Positions 1 to 6,530 of a DNA stretch of 7,946 nt are shown piece after piece. Source of the stretch: Porphyromonas sp. GTDB taxonomy: Bacteria > Bacteroidota > Bacteroidia > Bacteroidales > Porphyromonadaceae. Location of the stretch: contig RBKG01000225.1 of NCBI GenBank assembly GCA_003640335.1, positions 1 to 7,946 on the forward strand. Reading direction: 5' to 3'. The number at the start of each line of letters is the position of its first letter. The stretch's first letter is position 1. Made by a program: the position numbers and the translations under genes. The notes beneath the pieces are model-generated. The model searched no databases. It saw nothing but the letters and a program-made list of their open reading frames with translations, and was not told where the DNA came from.

Positions 1-76
1 ATTATATAAGGCAAAGATAAGGTTTTATTGTCATGGTAGCATAAAAGGGTAGGGCGACGCGCTTATGTTAGAGTGT

Positions 77-98
77 TTAGACCGGAAACAAGGTCTAA
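77..98. terminator. Hairpin, possible terminator of an upstream gene
   Basis: TTAGACC (77-83) and GGTCTAA (92-98) pair perfectly around the 8-nt loop GGAAACAA. The following bases are T-rich but lack a clean T-run, so if this is an intrinsic terminator for a gene left of the window it is a weak one. It could equally be a protein-binding dyad. Confidence 0.35.
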
Positions 99-225
99 TT
101 TCATAAATAAATTGTCATCGTTTCATTTATCAAGTAGATTTTTTGTAGTCTTGACACAATGATAAGGAATAAGCCTAAGTATTTGTCGTAAGTGGTGATA
201 TTTGAGTTTGTCTGTGTGTATTTAT

Positions 226-241
226 TAAGGGTGTAAGGGTG
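226..241. repeat. Tandem 8-bp duplication upstream of the gdhA promoter
   Basis: TAAGGGTG occurs twice head to tail (226-233 and 234-241), about 30 bp before the -33 element of the proposed gdhA promoter. The position would suit an activator site, but two short copies may be chance. No regulator is recognised. Confidence 0.35.
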
Positions 242-270
242 GTATTTATGCAAAAGAAGTGTTCGGAATG

Positions 271-299
271 TTGCGAATAAAAAACATTATCTATATTTG
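271..299 (+). promoter_or_regulatory. Bacteroidetes-type promoter for gdhA
   Basis: TATATTTG at 292-299 is a perfect match to the Bacteroidetes -7 box TAnnTTTG. A TTG (271-273, in TGTTGCG) lies 18 bp upstream, at a suitable place for the -33 element. Transcription would start around 305-308 and leave a leader of about 60 nt before gdhA. No other perfect TAnnTTTG was noticed on the + strand in 1-368. Confidence 0.65.
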
Positions 300-349
300 C
301 CGTATAGTTTTAAATAACAGACTTAATACAAGTACAAGGTAACGTAAAC

Positions 350-368
350 CACTAAAAACAGTGTTTTT
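350..368 (+). promoter_or_regulatory. Overlapping small hairpins abutting the gdhA start codon
   Basis: AAAAAC (354-359) and GTTTTT (363-368) form a perfect 6-bp stem ending directly before the ATG. CACT (350-353) and AGTG (360-363) can form an alternative that shares bases with it. No Shine-Dalgarno sequence is present, as is usual in Bacteroidetes. Both hairpins are weak, so an effect on translation is only a possibility. Confidence 0.25.
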
Positions 369-1706
369 ATGAAATCTGCAGACATTCTAGCAGCCCTAGA
401 GGCTAAGCACCCTGGAGAAACAGAGTTCCTACAGGCAGTAAAAGAAGTTCTACATTCAGTAGAAGACGTTTACAACCAACATCCCGAATTCGAGCGCGAG
501 GCTATCATTGAGCGTCTCGTGGAGCCTGATCGTATTTACACCTTCAGAGTACCTTGGATTGATGATAATGGTAAAGTGCATGTTAATATCGGTTATCGTG
601 TGCAGTTCAATAATGCGATAGGCCCATACAAGGGTGGTATTCGTTTCCACCACACAGTGAACCTCTCTATTTTGAAGTTCTTGGGCTTCGAGCAGACTTT
701 CAAGAATGCGCTTACTACGCTCCCTATGGGTGGCGGTAAGGGCGGTAGCGACTTCTCTCCTCGTGGTCGTAGCGATAGAGAAATCATGCGCTTCTGTCAG
801 AGCTTCATGCTTGAGCTATGGAAATACATCGGTCCTGATACCGACGTTCCTGCTGGTGATATAGGTGTTGGCGGTCGTGAAGTAGCTTATATGTATGGTA
901 TGTATAAGAAACTTCGCCACGAACACACAGGTACACTCACAGGTAAGGGCTTCGAATTTGGTGGCTCTCGCTTGCGTCCTGAGTCTACTGGTTATGGTGC
1001 TGTTTACTTCGTTAATCACATGTGCGAAGCTAATGGCATTGACTTCAAGGGCAAGACTGTCGCTATCTCTGGCTTCGGTAATGTAGCTTGGGGTGTAGCG
1101 AAGAAGGCTACCGAACTAGGTGCTAAGGTGGTAACTATTTCTGGTCCTGATGGCTATGTGTATGACTCAGAAGGTATCAATACAGAAGAAAAGTTCCAGT
1201 GCTTGCTAGACTTGCGCTCTAGTGGTAATGACGTCGTAAGTGATTACGTTAAGCGTTTCCCTCATGCTCAGTTCTTCGCTGGTAAGAAGCCATGGGAACA
1301 GAAGGTAGACATCGCTATGCCTTGTGCTACTCAGAACGAAATGAACGAAGATGACGCTAAGATGCTCCATAAGAATGGCGTCTTACTTGTCGCTGAAACT
1401 TCAAACATGGGTTGTACAGCTGAAGCCGCTGAGTACTATGTAGCTAATAAGATTATCTTCGGCCCAGGTAAGGCTGTTAATGCTGGTGGTGTAGCTACTT
1501 CGGGTCTTGAAATGACTCAGAACGCTATGCACATCTACTGGACTAACGAAGAAGTAGATGCACGCTTACATCAGATTATGAGCGACATCCACGAGCAATG
1601 CTTGAAGTATGGTCGTGAAGATGGCTATATCAACTATGTGAAGGGTGCGAATATCGCTGGCTTCCTTAAGGTTGCTAATGCGATGCTTCAGCAAGGTATC
1701 GTCTAA
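369..1706 (+). CDS. gdhA: NAD-type glutamate dehydrogenase (hexameric, family I)
   Basis: This cytoplasmic enzyme interconverts glutamate and 2-oxoglutarate plus ammonia; in amino-acid-fermenting Bacteroidales it mainly oxidises glutamate. Its 445 residues are the normal length of the ~50-kDa hexameric enzymes. Residues 1-200 carry the substrate domain with PYKGG (Lys88), FKNAL (Lys112), GGGKGG (catalytic Lys124) and PAGDIGVG (catalytic Asp164). The Rossmann domain has GFGNVA at 235-240, and Ser378 lies in VATSGLEM. After the second strand comes SGPDGYVYD. Phe236, Pro260 and Asp261 align with Phe238, Pro262 and Asp263, which favour NAD over NADP in the Clostridium symbiosum enzyme, so NAD specificity is inferred. 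The ATG at 369 gives a full-length N-terminus. The gene appears monocistronic, with its own promoter (271-299) and a strong terminator (1745-1784). The family call is very secure; the coenzyme is likely, not proven. Confidence 0.97.
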   Translation: MKSADILAALEAKHPGETEFLQAVKEVLHSVEDVYNQHPEFEREAIIERLVEPDRIYTFRVPWIDDNGKVHVNIGYRVQFNNAIGPYKGGIRFHHTVNLSILKFLGFEQTFKNALTTLPMGGGKGGSDFSPRGRSDREIMRFCQSFMLELWKYIGPDTDVPAGDIGVGGREVAYMYGMYKKLRHEHTGTLTGKGFEFGGSRLRPESTGYGAVYFVNHMCEANGIDFKGKTVAISGFGNVAWGVAKKATELGAKVVTISGPDGYVYDSEGINTEEKFQCLLDLRSSGNDVVSDYVKRFPHAQFFAGKKPWEQKVDIAMPCATQNEMNEDDAKMLHKNGVLLVAETSNMGCTAEAAEYYVANKIIFGPGKAVNAGGVATSGLEMTQNAMHIYWTNEEVDARLHQIMSDIHEQCLKYGREDGYINYVKGANIAGFLKVANAMLQQGIV

Positions 1707-1744
1707 AGAGACCGCTTAGAAATCAATTCAATCTTTATACTTGA

Positions 1745-1784
1745 TAAGGTCTCCGCTCGGTATGACTCTGAGCGGAGACTTTAT
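1745..1784 (+). terminator. Strong hairpin terminator after gdhA
   Basis: GTCTCCGCTC (1749-1758) and GAGCGGAGAC (1770-1779) form a perfect 10-bp GC-rich stem with an 11-nt loop, starting 42 bases after the gdhA stop. Flanking AAG and TTT bases can lengthen it. The T-run is short (TTTAT), but the stem is very stable. It separates gdhA from the next gene. Confidence 0.8.
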
Positions 1785-1790
1785 GCTTTT

Positions 1791-1860
1791 AGCGAGTGCT
1801 GCACTATTAAATGACGAGGCCTGAATGTCGATAAACGCAGCGAGTGCCGCATTATCCAAA
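1791..1860. repeat. Pair of dyad-containing direct repeats upstream of the beta-galactosidase gene
   Basis: Two imperfect copies, 1791-1811 and 1839-1860, are 48 bp apart. Both begin AGCGAGTGC and continue through similar bases to a run of A. The first contains the perfect palindrome AGTGC-T-GCACT (1795-1805); the second has the near-perfect AGTGC-C-GCATT (1843-1853). The second ends 37 bp before the start codon. This looks like a two-site operator for a dimeric regulator. I found no perfect TAnnTTTG box in this gap, so the promoter is either degenerate or activator-dependent. Confidence 0.5.
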
Positions 1861-1897
1861 GCTCTCAAAATATCACATATACAATCATATCATATAA

Positions 1898-4800
1898 ATG
1901 AGAAAATTACTTGTTGTTATGGGGCTAACGCTTACGACGAGCGTAGCCATGCAAGCGCAAGCAAATCTTAAAGGTTTCTCTTACGATAAGCAGGAGCAGC
2001 CCACAGGGCAAGAATGGCAAAGTCCAGAAGCCTATGCGCATGGTAAGTTACAGCCTAGAGCTCATTTCTATTCGTTCAAGACGGTAAGTGAGGCGCTAGG
2101 CGTTTTGCCTGAGAAGAGTAGTTACTATCAGAGCCTTAATGGTGCTTGGCGATTCCATTGGGTGGGCAACCCTGAGGAGAGGGAAGTAAACTTCTTCAAG
2201 CCTGAGTACAATGACGAGAAGTGGGATACCGTCAATGTGCCTATGAGCTGGAATATCTATGGTCTTCAGAAAGACGGCAAACAGAAATACGGAACGCCTA
2301 TTTACCTCAATCAGCGTGTACCTTTCTTCCATCAAGTGAAGGTAGACGACTGGAAGGGTGGCGTTATGCGCACACCGCCTGAGAACTACACGATGTACAA
2401 GCACCGCAACGAAGTAGGTGCTTATCGCCGTACATTCTCTGTGCCTTCATCGTGGGAGGGGCAGTCTGTGTATGTCAATTTTGATGGTGTAGATTCATTC
2501 TTCTATATCTGGGTCAATGGTCATTATGTAGGTTTCTCCAAGAACTCACGCAATAGAGCCTCTTTTGATATTTCGCCCTACCTCAAGCAAGGTGAGAATA
2601 CACTCGCCGTAGAGGTTTATCGCAATAATGATGGCTCATTCCTAGAGAGCCAAGATATGTTCCGTCTGCCCGGTATTTTTCGCTCGGTATCGCTCACGGC
2701 TAAGCCTAAGGTGCAAATCCATGACCTACAAGTAACGCCCGACCTAGATGCTACTTATCAGCATGCGACGCTGAACATCAAGACGGATTTGCGTTCGTAC
2801 TCTTCTAAGCTCAAGCAGCTCAAGGGCCTATCTTTGCGTTACAGTCTTTATAGCCTTCCGCTCTATCTTGATGAGGGTGCTAAGCGTGTGGCAGAGGTTC
2901 AGTCCGAAGCCCTTACGCTCAAGAGTGATGGTGCGCCACAGATGCTCACTACATCAATGTCTGTGGAGTCGCCCAATCTATGGAGTGCCGAAGCGCCTTA
3001 CCGCTATATCCTAGTAGGCGAACTGCTAGATAAAAAGGGTAATGTCCTTGAGACTGTTTCCACTTATACGGGTATTCGTGAGGTGGAATTGAAGGAGATG
3101 AGTGCTAAGGATGATGAATTTGGTCTTGCTGGTCGTTACTTCCTCATCAATGGTAAGCCTGCTAAGCTCAAAGGCGTTAATCGCCACGAGACGCACCCCG
3201 CTACGGGCCATGCCCTCACGCATGAAATGATGGAGGAAGAGGTGCGACTGATGAAGCGTGCTAACATCAACCACGTTCGTAACTCACACTATCCTACTGA
3301 CCCATACTTCTACTATCTATGCGATAAGTATGGTATCTATCTAGAGGACGAGGCCAATATCGAGAGCCACGAGTATTACTATGGCAAGGAGTCATTGTCC
3401 CACGTCAAGGAGTTTGATATTCAGACGACTAATAGAATGCTGGAGATGGTGTATAGCGATTTCAACCACCCTAGCATCGTGATTTGGTCGCTCGGTAATG
3501 AGGCAGGACCGGGGGATAACTTCAAGCGCAGTTATGCTGCCGCTAAGGCTGTCGATACTTCTCGCCCTATTCAGTATGAGCGTAATAATGATATTGTAGA
3601 TATTGGCTCTAATCAGTATCCGTCTATCCCTTGGGTGCAGGAGGCTGTGAAGGGTAAGTACAAGATTAAGTACCCTTTCCATATCTCCGAGTATGCGCAC
3701 TCTATGGGTAATGCCGTGGGGGGCTTGCAGGACTATTGGACGGCTATCGAGTCTACCAATCATTTCTGTGGTGGTGCTATTTGGGACTGGGTAGACCAAT
3801 CGATGTACAACTATCTGCCTAATGGCAAGCGTTACCTCGCTTATGGGGGCGACTTCGGCGATACGCCTAATGATGGTATGTTCGTGATGAATGGTATTCT
3901 CTTTGCCGACCGTACGCCTAAGCCTCAGTATTTTGAAGTTGATAAAGTCTATCAGAATGTAGGCTTCTCGCTCTCTGAAGACAAGAAGACGCTCACGCTT
4001 TTCAATAAGAATTACTATACCGACCTATCGCCCGAAAAGTACAGCCTGCGTTTGTCTCTGCTTGTTAATGGTGTAGAGACTGCCGTAAGTTTCCCCGAAC
4101 TCAAGACGATAGCACCTCGCTCAAGGGCAACTATCGAGGCTAAGGACTTGCAAACCTTGCTGGCCTCTAAGCCTAGTGATGCGCAGGCTGAAGTCTTCAT
4201 CAAAGCCGAACTAAGACTTAACCAAGATATGCCGTGGGCGCAAACTGGCTTCATCGTTGCCCGTGAGCAATTCCTTTACTCTTCGCCTGCTAATCGGCAG
4301 ACTATCGCATCGCTGGCTAAGGGTGATGCGCTCAGCGTCAAGGAAAACAAGCAGACTGGTCTAACGCAAGTGAGCGGTAAGGGCTTTACGCTTGCTTTTG
4401 ACAATAAGCAGGGTACTATACATAGCCTCAAGTACGGAAGCAAAACGATTATAGCCGAGGGCAATGGTCCTAAGCTAGATGCTTTCCGTGCGGCTGCGGA
4501 TAACGACAACTGGGCTTACGATGCGTGGGGCAAGAATGGTCTTTATAACCTCAAGCATAAGGCGATTTCAAATGTGTCTTACAAGCGTGCCGATGGTGCT
4601 CAGGTATTCTTCTACCTCGTAGAGAGCCAAGCCCCTTATGCTGGTAAGATTGGTCGTCATAAGGAATGGCCTTCGCAGTCTTCGGGTCGTTACTTCATCG
4701 AAGACGATAAGAATAAGCCTATGGGGGCGGACGACTTCAAGTTTACGACGGCTCAGTCGTGGATTGTTTACCCCGATGGCTCTATTGAGTTGCAGGCTAA

Positions 4801-5968
4801 CATCGTATCTAGCGACCCTAAGTTGCCTCTTGCGCGCCTTGGCTACGAACTCGTATTGCCTAAGGAGTACGGCAACTTGTCTTACTACGGACGTGGACCT
4901 GAGAACAATTACAGCGACCGTAAGACGAGCCAATTTATTGGTCAGTACACAAGCACGGTTAAGGATATGTTTGTGGACTTCCCTAAGCCTCAGACTATGG
5001 GCAATAGAGAGGACGTTCGCTGGATAGCGCTCTATGGCAATGACGGCGAGGGCGTACTCTTCCAGGCTGGAGACAAGATGAGTACTTCGGCTTTGCCTTG
5101 GTCGGCTAAGGAATTGCTTCTTGCTCCTCACCCACACGAATTGCCTGAGGCTGGCGATACGCACTTACATCTAGATGCTAGTGTGAATGGTCTTGGCGGT
5201 AATAGCTGTGGTCAGGGTGGCCCGCTCAAGCATTGTCGTTCATTCGGTGAGGCTACTTTCTCTTACGTCATTCGTCCATTTGCTAAGGCTCAATCTGCAG
5301 ATAAGAATGCGCTTAATATCCCTCTTGTGCGCTTGTCGGCTTCTGTACCTCCTATTATTTCTAGAGATAATAAGGGTGAAGTCGTGATGAAGGCGGCTCC
5401 CGGTGATGTGCTGATGTATCGTATCGGTAAGAAGGGCAAGGCTCAGACTTATACCGCTCCTTTCGTGATGCGTGATGCGGCCGAAATCACTGTGTGGTCT
5501 CTGCGTGAACCTAAGATACAGGTAACACAGATGTTCAATAAGATTACGACGGTACCGCTCGAAGTCATCTACGCTAGTAGCCAAGAGTCGGGCGGGGGCG
5601 ATGCTAAGCACCTTGTCGATGGCAGACCTGAGAGCATTTGGCACACGATGTATTCGGTAACTGTGGCGCAGTATCCTCACTGGATTGATTTCGATGCTTC
5701 CGAAGTGCGTTCGATTAAGGGCTTCACTTTCTTGCCTCGTACGGATGCTAGCACGAATGGCGACATTAAGAACTATTCTATTAGTGTCAGCCTAGACGGT
5801 AAGAAGTGGGAAGAAATTCATCAAGGGCAGTTTGCTGCGGATAAGTCGCTCAAGCGCGTCAGCTTTGCTAAGCCTATTAAGGCTCGTTATGTACGCTTCA
5901 CGGCTCTATCTTCTCACAATGGAGCCGACTATGCGGCTGGAGCTGAGTTCTCGCTCATAGCCGACTAG
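1898..5968 (+). CDS. Exported GH2 beta-galactosidase (LacZ type) with C-terminal F5/8 type C (CBM32-like) domain
   Basis: The product hydrolyses terminal beta-galactosides and is probably periplasmic or surface-associated. Residues 1-22 form a signal peptide (MRK, hydrophobic core, AQA before Asn23), which supports this ATG. Approximate domains are: GH2 sugar-binding 73-270, GH2 Ig-like 273-394, catalytic TIM barrel 396-685, LacZ domain 4 at 695-795, Bgal_small 825-1128, a chitobiase/hexosaminidase C-terminal-like Ig module 1150-1215, and an F5/8 type C or CBM32-like sugar-binding domain 1225-1356. The acid/base is Glu535 (WSLGNEAG) and the nucleophile Glu598 (HISEYAH). His430, His464, Trp629, Phe662 and Asn665 match substrate-site residues of E. 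coli LacZ. Cys1104 seems to replace the Trp999 position of E. coli. E. coli LacZ has about 1024 residues and lacks the signal peptide and the last two modules. No SusC/SusD genes are adjacent. Natural substrate, such as host glycans or lactose, is unknown. No type IX secretion C-terminal domain is evident. Confidence 0.95.
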   Translation: MRKLLVVMGLTLTTSVAMQAQANLKGFSYDKQEQPTGQEWQSPEAYAHGKLQPRAHFYSFKTVSEALGVLPEKSSYYQSLNGAWRFHWVGNPEEREVNFFKPEYNDEKWDTVNVPMSWNIYGLQKDGKQKYGTPIYLNQRVPFFHQVKVDDWKGGVMRTPPENYTMYKHRNEVGAYRRTFSVPSSWEGQSVYVNFDGVDSFFYIWVNGHYVGFSKNSRNRASFDISPYLKQGENTLAVEVYRNNDGSFLESQDMFRLPGIFRSVSLTAKPKVQIHDLQVTPDLDATYQHATLNIKTDLRSYSSKLKQLKGLSLRYSLYSLPLYLDEGAKRVAEVQSEALTLKSDGAPQMLTTSMSVESPNLWSAEAPYRYILVGELLDKKGNVLETVSTYTGIREVELKEMSAKDDEFGLAGRYFLINGKPAKLKGVNRHETHPATGHALTHEMMEEEVRLMKRANINHVRNSHYPTDPYFYYLCDKYGIYLEDEANIESHEYYYGKESLSHVKEFDIQTTNRMLEMVYSDFNHPSIVIWSLGNEAGPGDNFKRSYAAAKAVDTSRPIQYERNNDIVDIGSNQYPSIPWVQEAVKGKYKIKYPFHISEYAHSMGNAVGGLQDYWTAIESTNHFCGGAIWDWVDQSMYNYLPNGKRYLAYGGDFGDTPNDGMFVMNGILFADRTPKPQYFEVDKVYQNVGFSLSEDKKTLTLFNKNYYTDLSPEKYSLRLSLLVNGVETAVSFPELKTIAPRSRATIEAKDLQTLLASKPSDAQAEVFIKAELRLNQDMPWAQTGFIVAREQFLYSSPANRQTIASLAKGDALSVKENKQTGLTQVSGKGFTLAFDNKQGTIHSLKYGSKTIIAEGNGPKLDAFRAAADNDNWAYDAWGKNGLYNLKHKAISNVSYKRADGAQVFFYLVESQAPYAGKIGRHKEWPSQSSGRYFIEDDKNKPMGADDFKFTTAQSWIVYPDGSIELQANIVSSDPKLPLARLGYELVLPKEYGNLSYYGRGPENNYSDRKTSQFIGQYTSTVKDMFVDFPKPQTMGNREDVRWIALYGNDGEGVLFQAGDKMSTSALPWSAKELLLAPHPHELPEAGDTHLHLDASVNGLGGNSCGQGGPLKHCRSFGEATFSYVIRPFAKAQSADKNALNIPLVRLSASVPPIISRDNKGEVVMKAAPGDVLMYRIGKKGKAQTYTAPFVMRDAAEITVWSLREPKIQVTQMFNKITTVPLEVIYASSQESGGGDAKHLVDGRPESIWHTMYSVTVAQYPHWIDFDASEVRSIKGFTFLPRTDASTNGDIKNYSISVSLDGKKWEEIHQGQFAADKSLKRVSFAKPIKARYVRFTALSSHNGADYAAGAEFSLIAD

Positions 5969-6025
5969 GCTCGTTTTTGATACATCGTTACTAATAGCTC
6001 TTTTATGAGGGCAACACTTTCTTTC

Positions 6026-6060
6026 GAAGCCTAGGGACTTGAGCCCTGGGCTTTTTCTTT
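6026..6060 (+). terminator. Intrinsic terminator of the beta-galactosidase gene
   Basis: AGCCTAGGG (6028-6036) pairs with CCCTGGGCT (6044-6052) across a 7-nt loop, with one T-G wobble. The descending arm runs straight into CTTTTTCTTT. This is a typical stem plus T-tract, 58 bases after the stop codon. Confidence 0.8.
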
Positions 6061-6111
6061 ATCCTCTAGGCTCTGAGGTAGTGCCGCCCTTGCAGGGCTC
6101 CTTGCCGAAAC

Positions 6112-6244
6112 GAGTACGACGTACTCACTGAAATAAATACGTGTACTCACTGAAATGAGTGCGCGTACTTACTGAGATGAGTACGTGTACTTACTGAGAT
6201 GAGTACGCGTACTTACTAAAACGAGTACGATGTCCTCATTAAAT
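6112..6244. repeat. Six-copy 22-bp tandem repeat array with internal palindromes
   Basis: Units run 6112-6134 (23 bp, one extra base), 6135-6156, 6157-6178, 6179-6200, 6201-6222 and 6223-6244. The consensus is GAGTACGYGTACT followed by YACTGARAT. The first half is palindromic: AGTACGCGTACT in unit 5 is a perfect 12-bp palindrome, and unit 1 has GAGTACG-A-CGTACTC. The second half, with the start of the next unit, forms another dyad (GTACTCA to TGAGTGC around a 6-nt loop). The period of 22 is not a multiple of three, so it is not a protein repeat, and it equals about two helical turns. GAAAC at 6107-6111 looks like the tail of a further degenerate copy. It could be an iteron array, a protein-binding array or a dispersed intergenic repeat. 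Confidence 0.9.
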
Positions 6245-6290
6245 TCTTTCCCTTCCTAATGAAACTTATGCAGAGCAAATCTGAGGTAGA

Positions 6291-6361
6291 TGAAATTTTA
6301 TTTTAGACTTTAATATTCTGTTTTATAGGTGGATATGTAGATGATTAAAAATAAAATTTCA
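6291..6361. repeat. Perfect 14-bp AT-rich inverted repeat
   Basis: TGAAATTTTATTTT (6291-6304) and AAAATAAAATTTCA (6348-6361) are exact reverse complements separated by 43 bp. All but two bases in each arm are A or T. The arms lie between the 22-bp array and the promoter at 6392. They may be a binding site, a cruciform or easily melted DNA, or the ends of a small relic element; the spacer has no coding capacity that I can support. Confidence 0.75.
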
Positions 6362-6362
6362 G

Positions 6363-6382
6363 AAGTGTACCAAAGTGTATCA
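6363..6382. promoter_or_regulatory. Two 10-bp tandem repeats at the -33 region (operator-like)
   Basis: AAGTGTACCA (6363-6372) is followed immediately by AAGTGTATCA (6373-6382), differing at one base. The period is one helical turn and the second copy ends 9 bp before the -7 box at 6392. A usual -33 TTTG is missing here, so the repeats could be where an activator or repressor contacts the promoter. The regulator is unknown. Confidence 0.5.
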
Positions 6383-6391
6383 ATCTCTTTT

Positions 6392-6399
6392 TACCTTTG
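6392..6399 (+). promoter_or_regulatory. Bacteroidetes -7 box (TAnnTTTG)
   Basis: TACCTTTG matches the Bacteroidetes -7 consensus exactly. No good -33 TTTG is found about 19-21 bp upstream; the tandem 10-bp repeats occupy that place. Transcription would begin near 6405-6408 and could serve the leader, the 52-codon ORF and the replication-type gene. Confidence 0.5.
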
Positions 6400-6405
6400 T
6401 CTTAG

Positions 6406-6530
6406 TCGCTAGGAAGACAACTTAGTGCTTGTGCCGATAGGCTAGGGTTCGGGGTTCGATGAAAGCACTCAATCAACTCTAATACTATTTATAAACACAC
6501 ACTGTATGCACCCGAGAAGTGCTGTTTTTT
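6406..6530 (+). ncRNA. Possible structured leader or small RNA
   Basis: This segment lies between the -7 box at 6392 and a small hairpin with a T-run. AGTGCTT (6424-6430) pairs perfectly with AAGCACT (6463-6469). The same AGCACT can instead pair with AGTGCT at 6518-6523, immediately before the T-run. An inner CCGA (6434-6437) to TCGG (6449-6452) stem is also possible. The competing pairings resemble an attenuator. I recognise no known RNA family, the ends are guesses, and short matches could be chance. Confidence 0.28.
6508..6530 (+). terminator. Weak terminator-like hairpin with T-run
   Basis: GCAC (6508-6511) pairs with GTGC (6519-6522) around a 7-nt loop and is followed by TGTTTTTT. The stem has only 4 bp, so termination would be inefficient or conditional. 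The descending arm also has a competing upstream partner at 6464-6469. Confidence 0.3.

Larger units (their letters stand above)
1..368. other. AT-rich intergenic region upstream of gdhA
   Basis: I see no supportable gene in this stretch. It contains a perfect 7-bp hairpin at 77-98, a tandem 8-bp duplication at 226-241, and a Bacteroidetes-type promoter at 271-299 that best explains transcription of gdhA. A -7-like box on the minus strand lies at 12-19, which might mean a divergent gene just outside the window. The composition is clearly AT-rich compared with gdhA. Confidence 0.7.

Noticed and set aside
151..156. TTGACA as a -35 box
   Set aside because: The primary sigma factor of Bacteroidetes uses a different -33/-7 consensus, and no matching -10 box follows at the right spacing. 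The 271-299 promoter is better.
242..275. Cys-rich 10-codon ORF upstream of gdhA
   Set aside because: It lies upstream of the predicted transcription start and is far too short to support.
3392..3799. 135-codon minus-strand ORF
   Set aside because: Antisense to the catalytic barrel with its conserved motifs; no independent sign of coding.
4638..5027. 129-codon plus-strand ORF in another frame
   Set aside because: It is contained in the well-supported beta-galactosidase gene and consists largely of Leu, Arg, Thr and Ser from frame shadowing.
4568..5164. 198-codon minus-strand ORF
   Set aside because: It lies wholly antisense to the Bgal_small part of the beta-galactosidase gene, shows no recognisable domain, and has an irregular, Arg-rich composition typical of a shadow frame.
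6112..6244. CRISPR array
   Set aside because: The 22-bp units are contiguous with no unique spacers, and no cas genes are present.
6259..6306. 15-codon ORF between the array and the promoter
   Set aside because: Too short, with no sign of initiation, and its end lies within the inverted-repeat arm.
6440..6470. tRNA or tRNA fragment
   Set aside because: GGTTCGAT resembles a T-loop, but the flanking bases do not form the 5-bp T-stem and no other arms or acceptor stem are seen.
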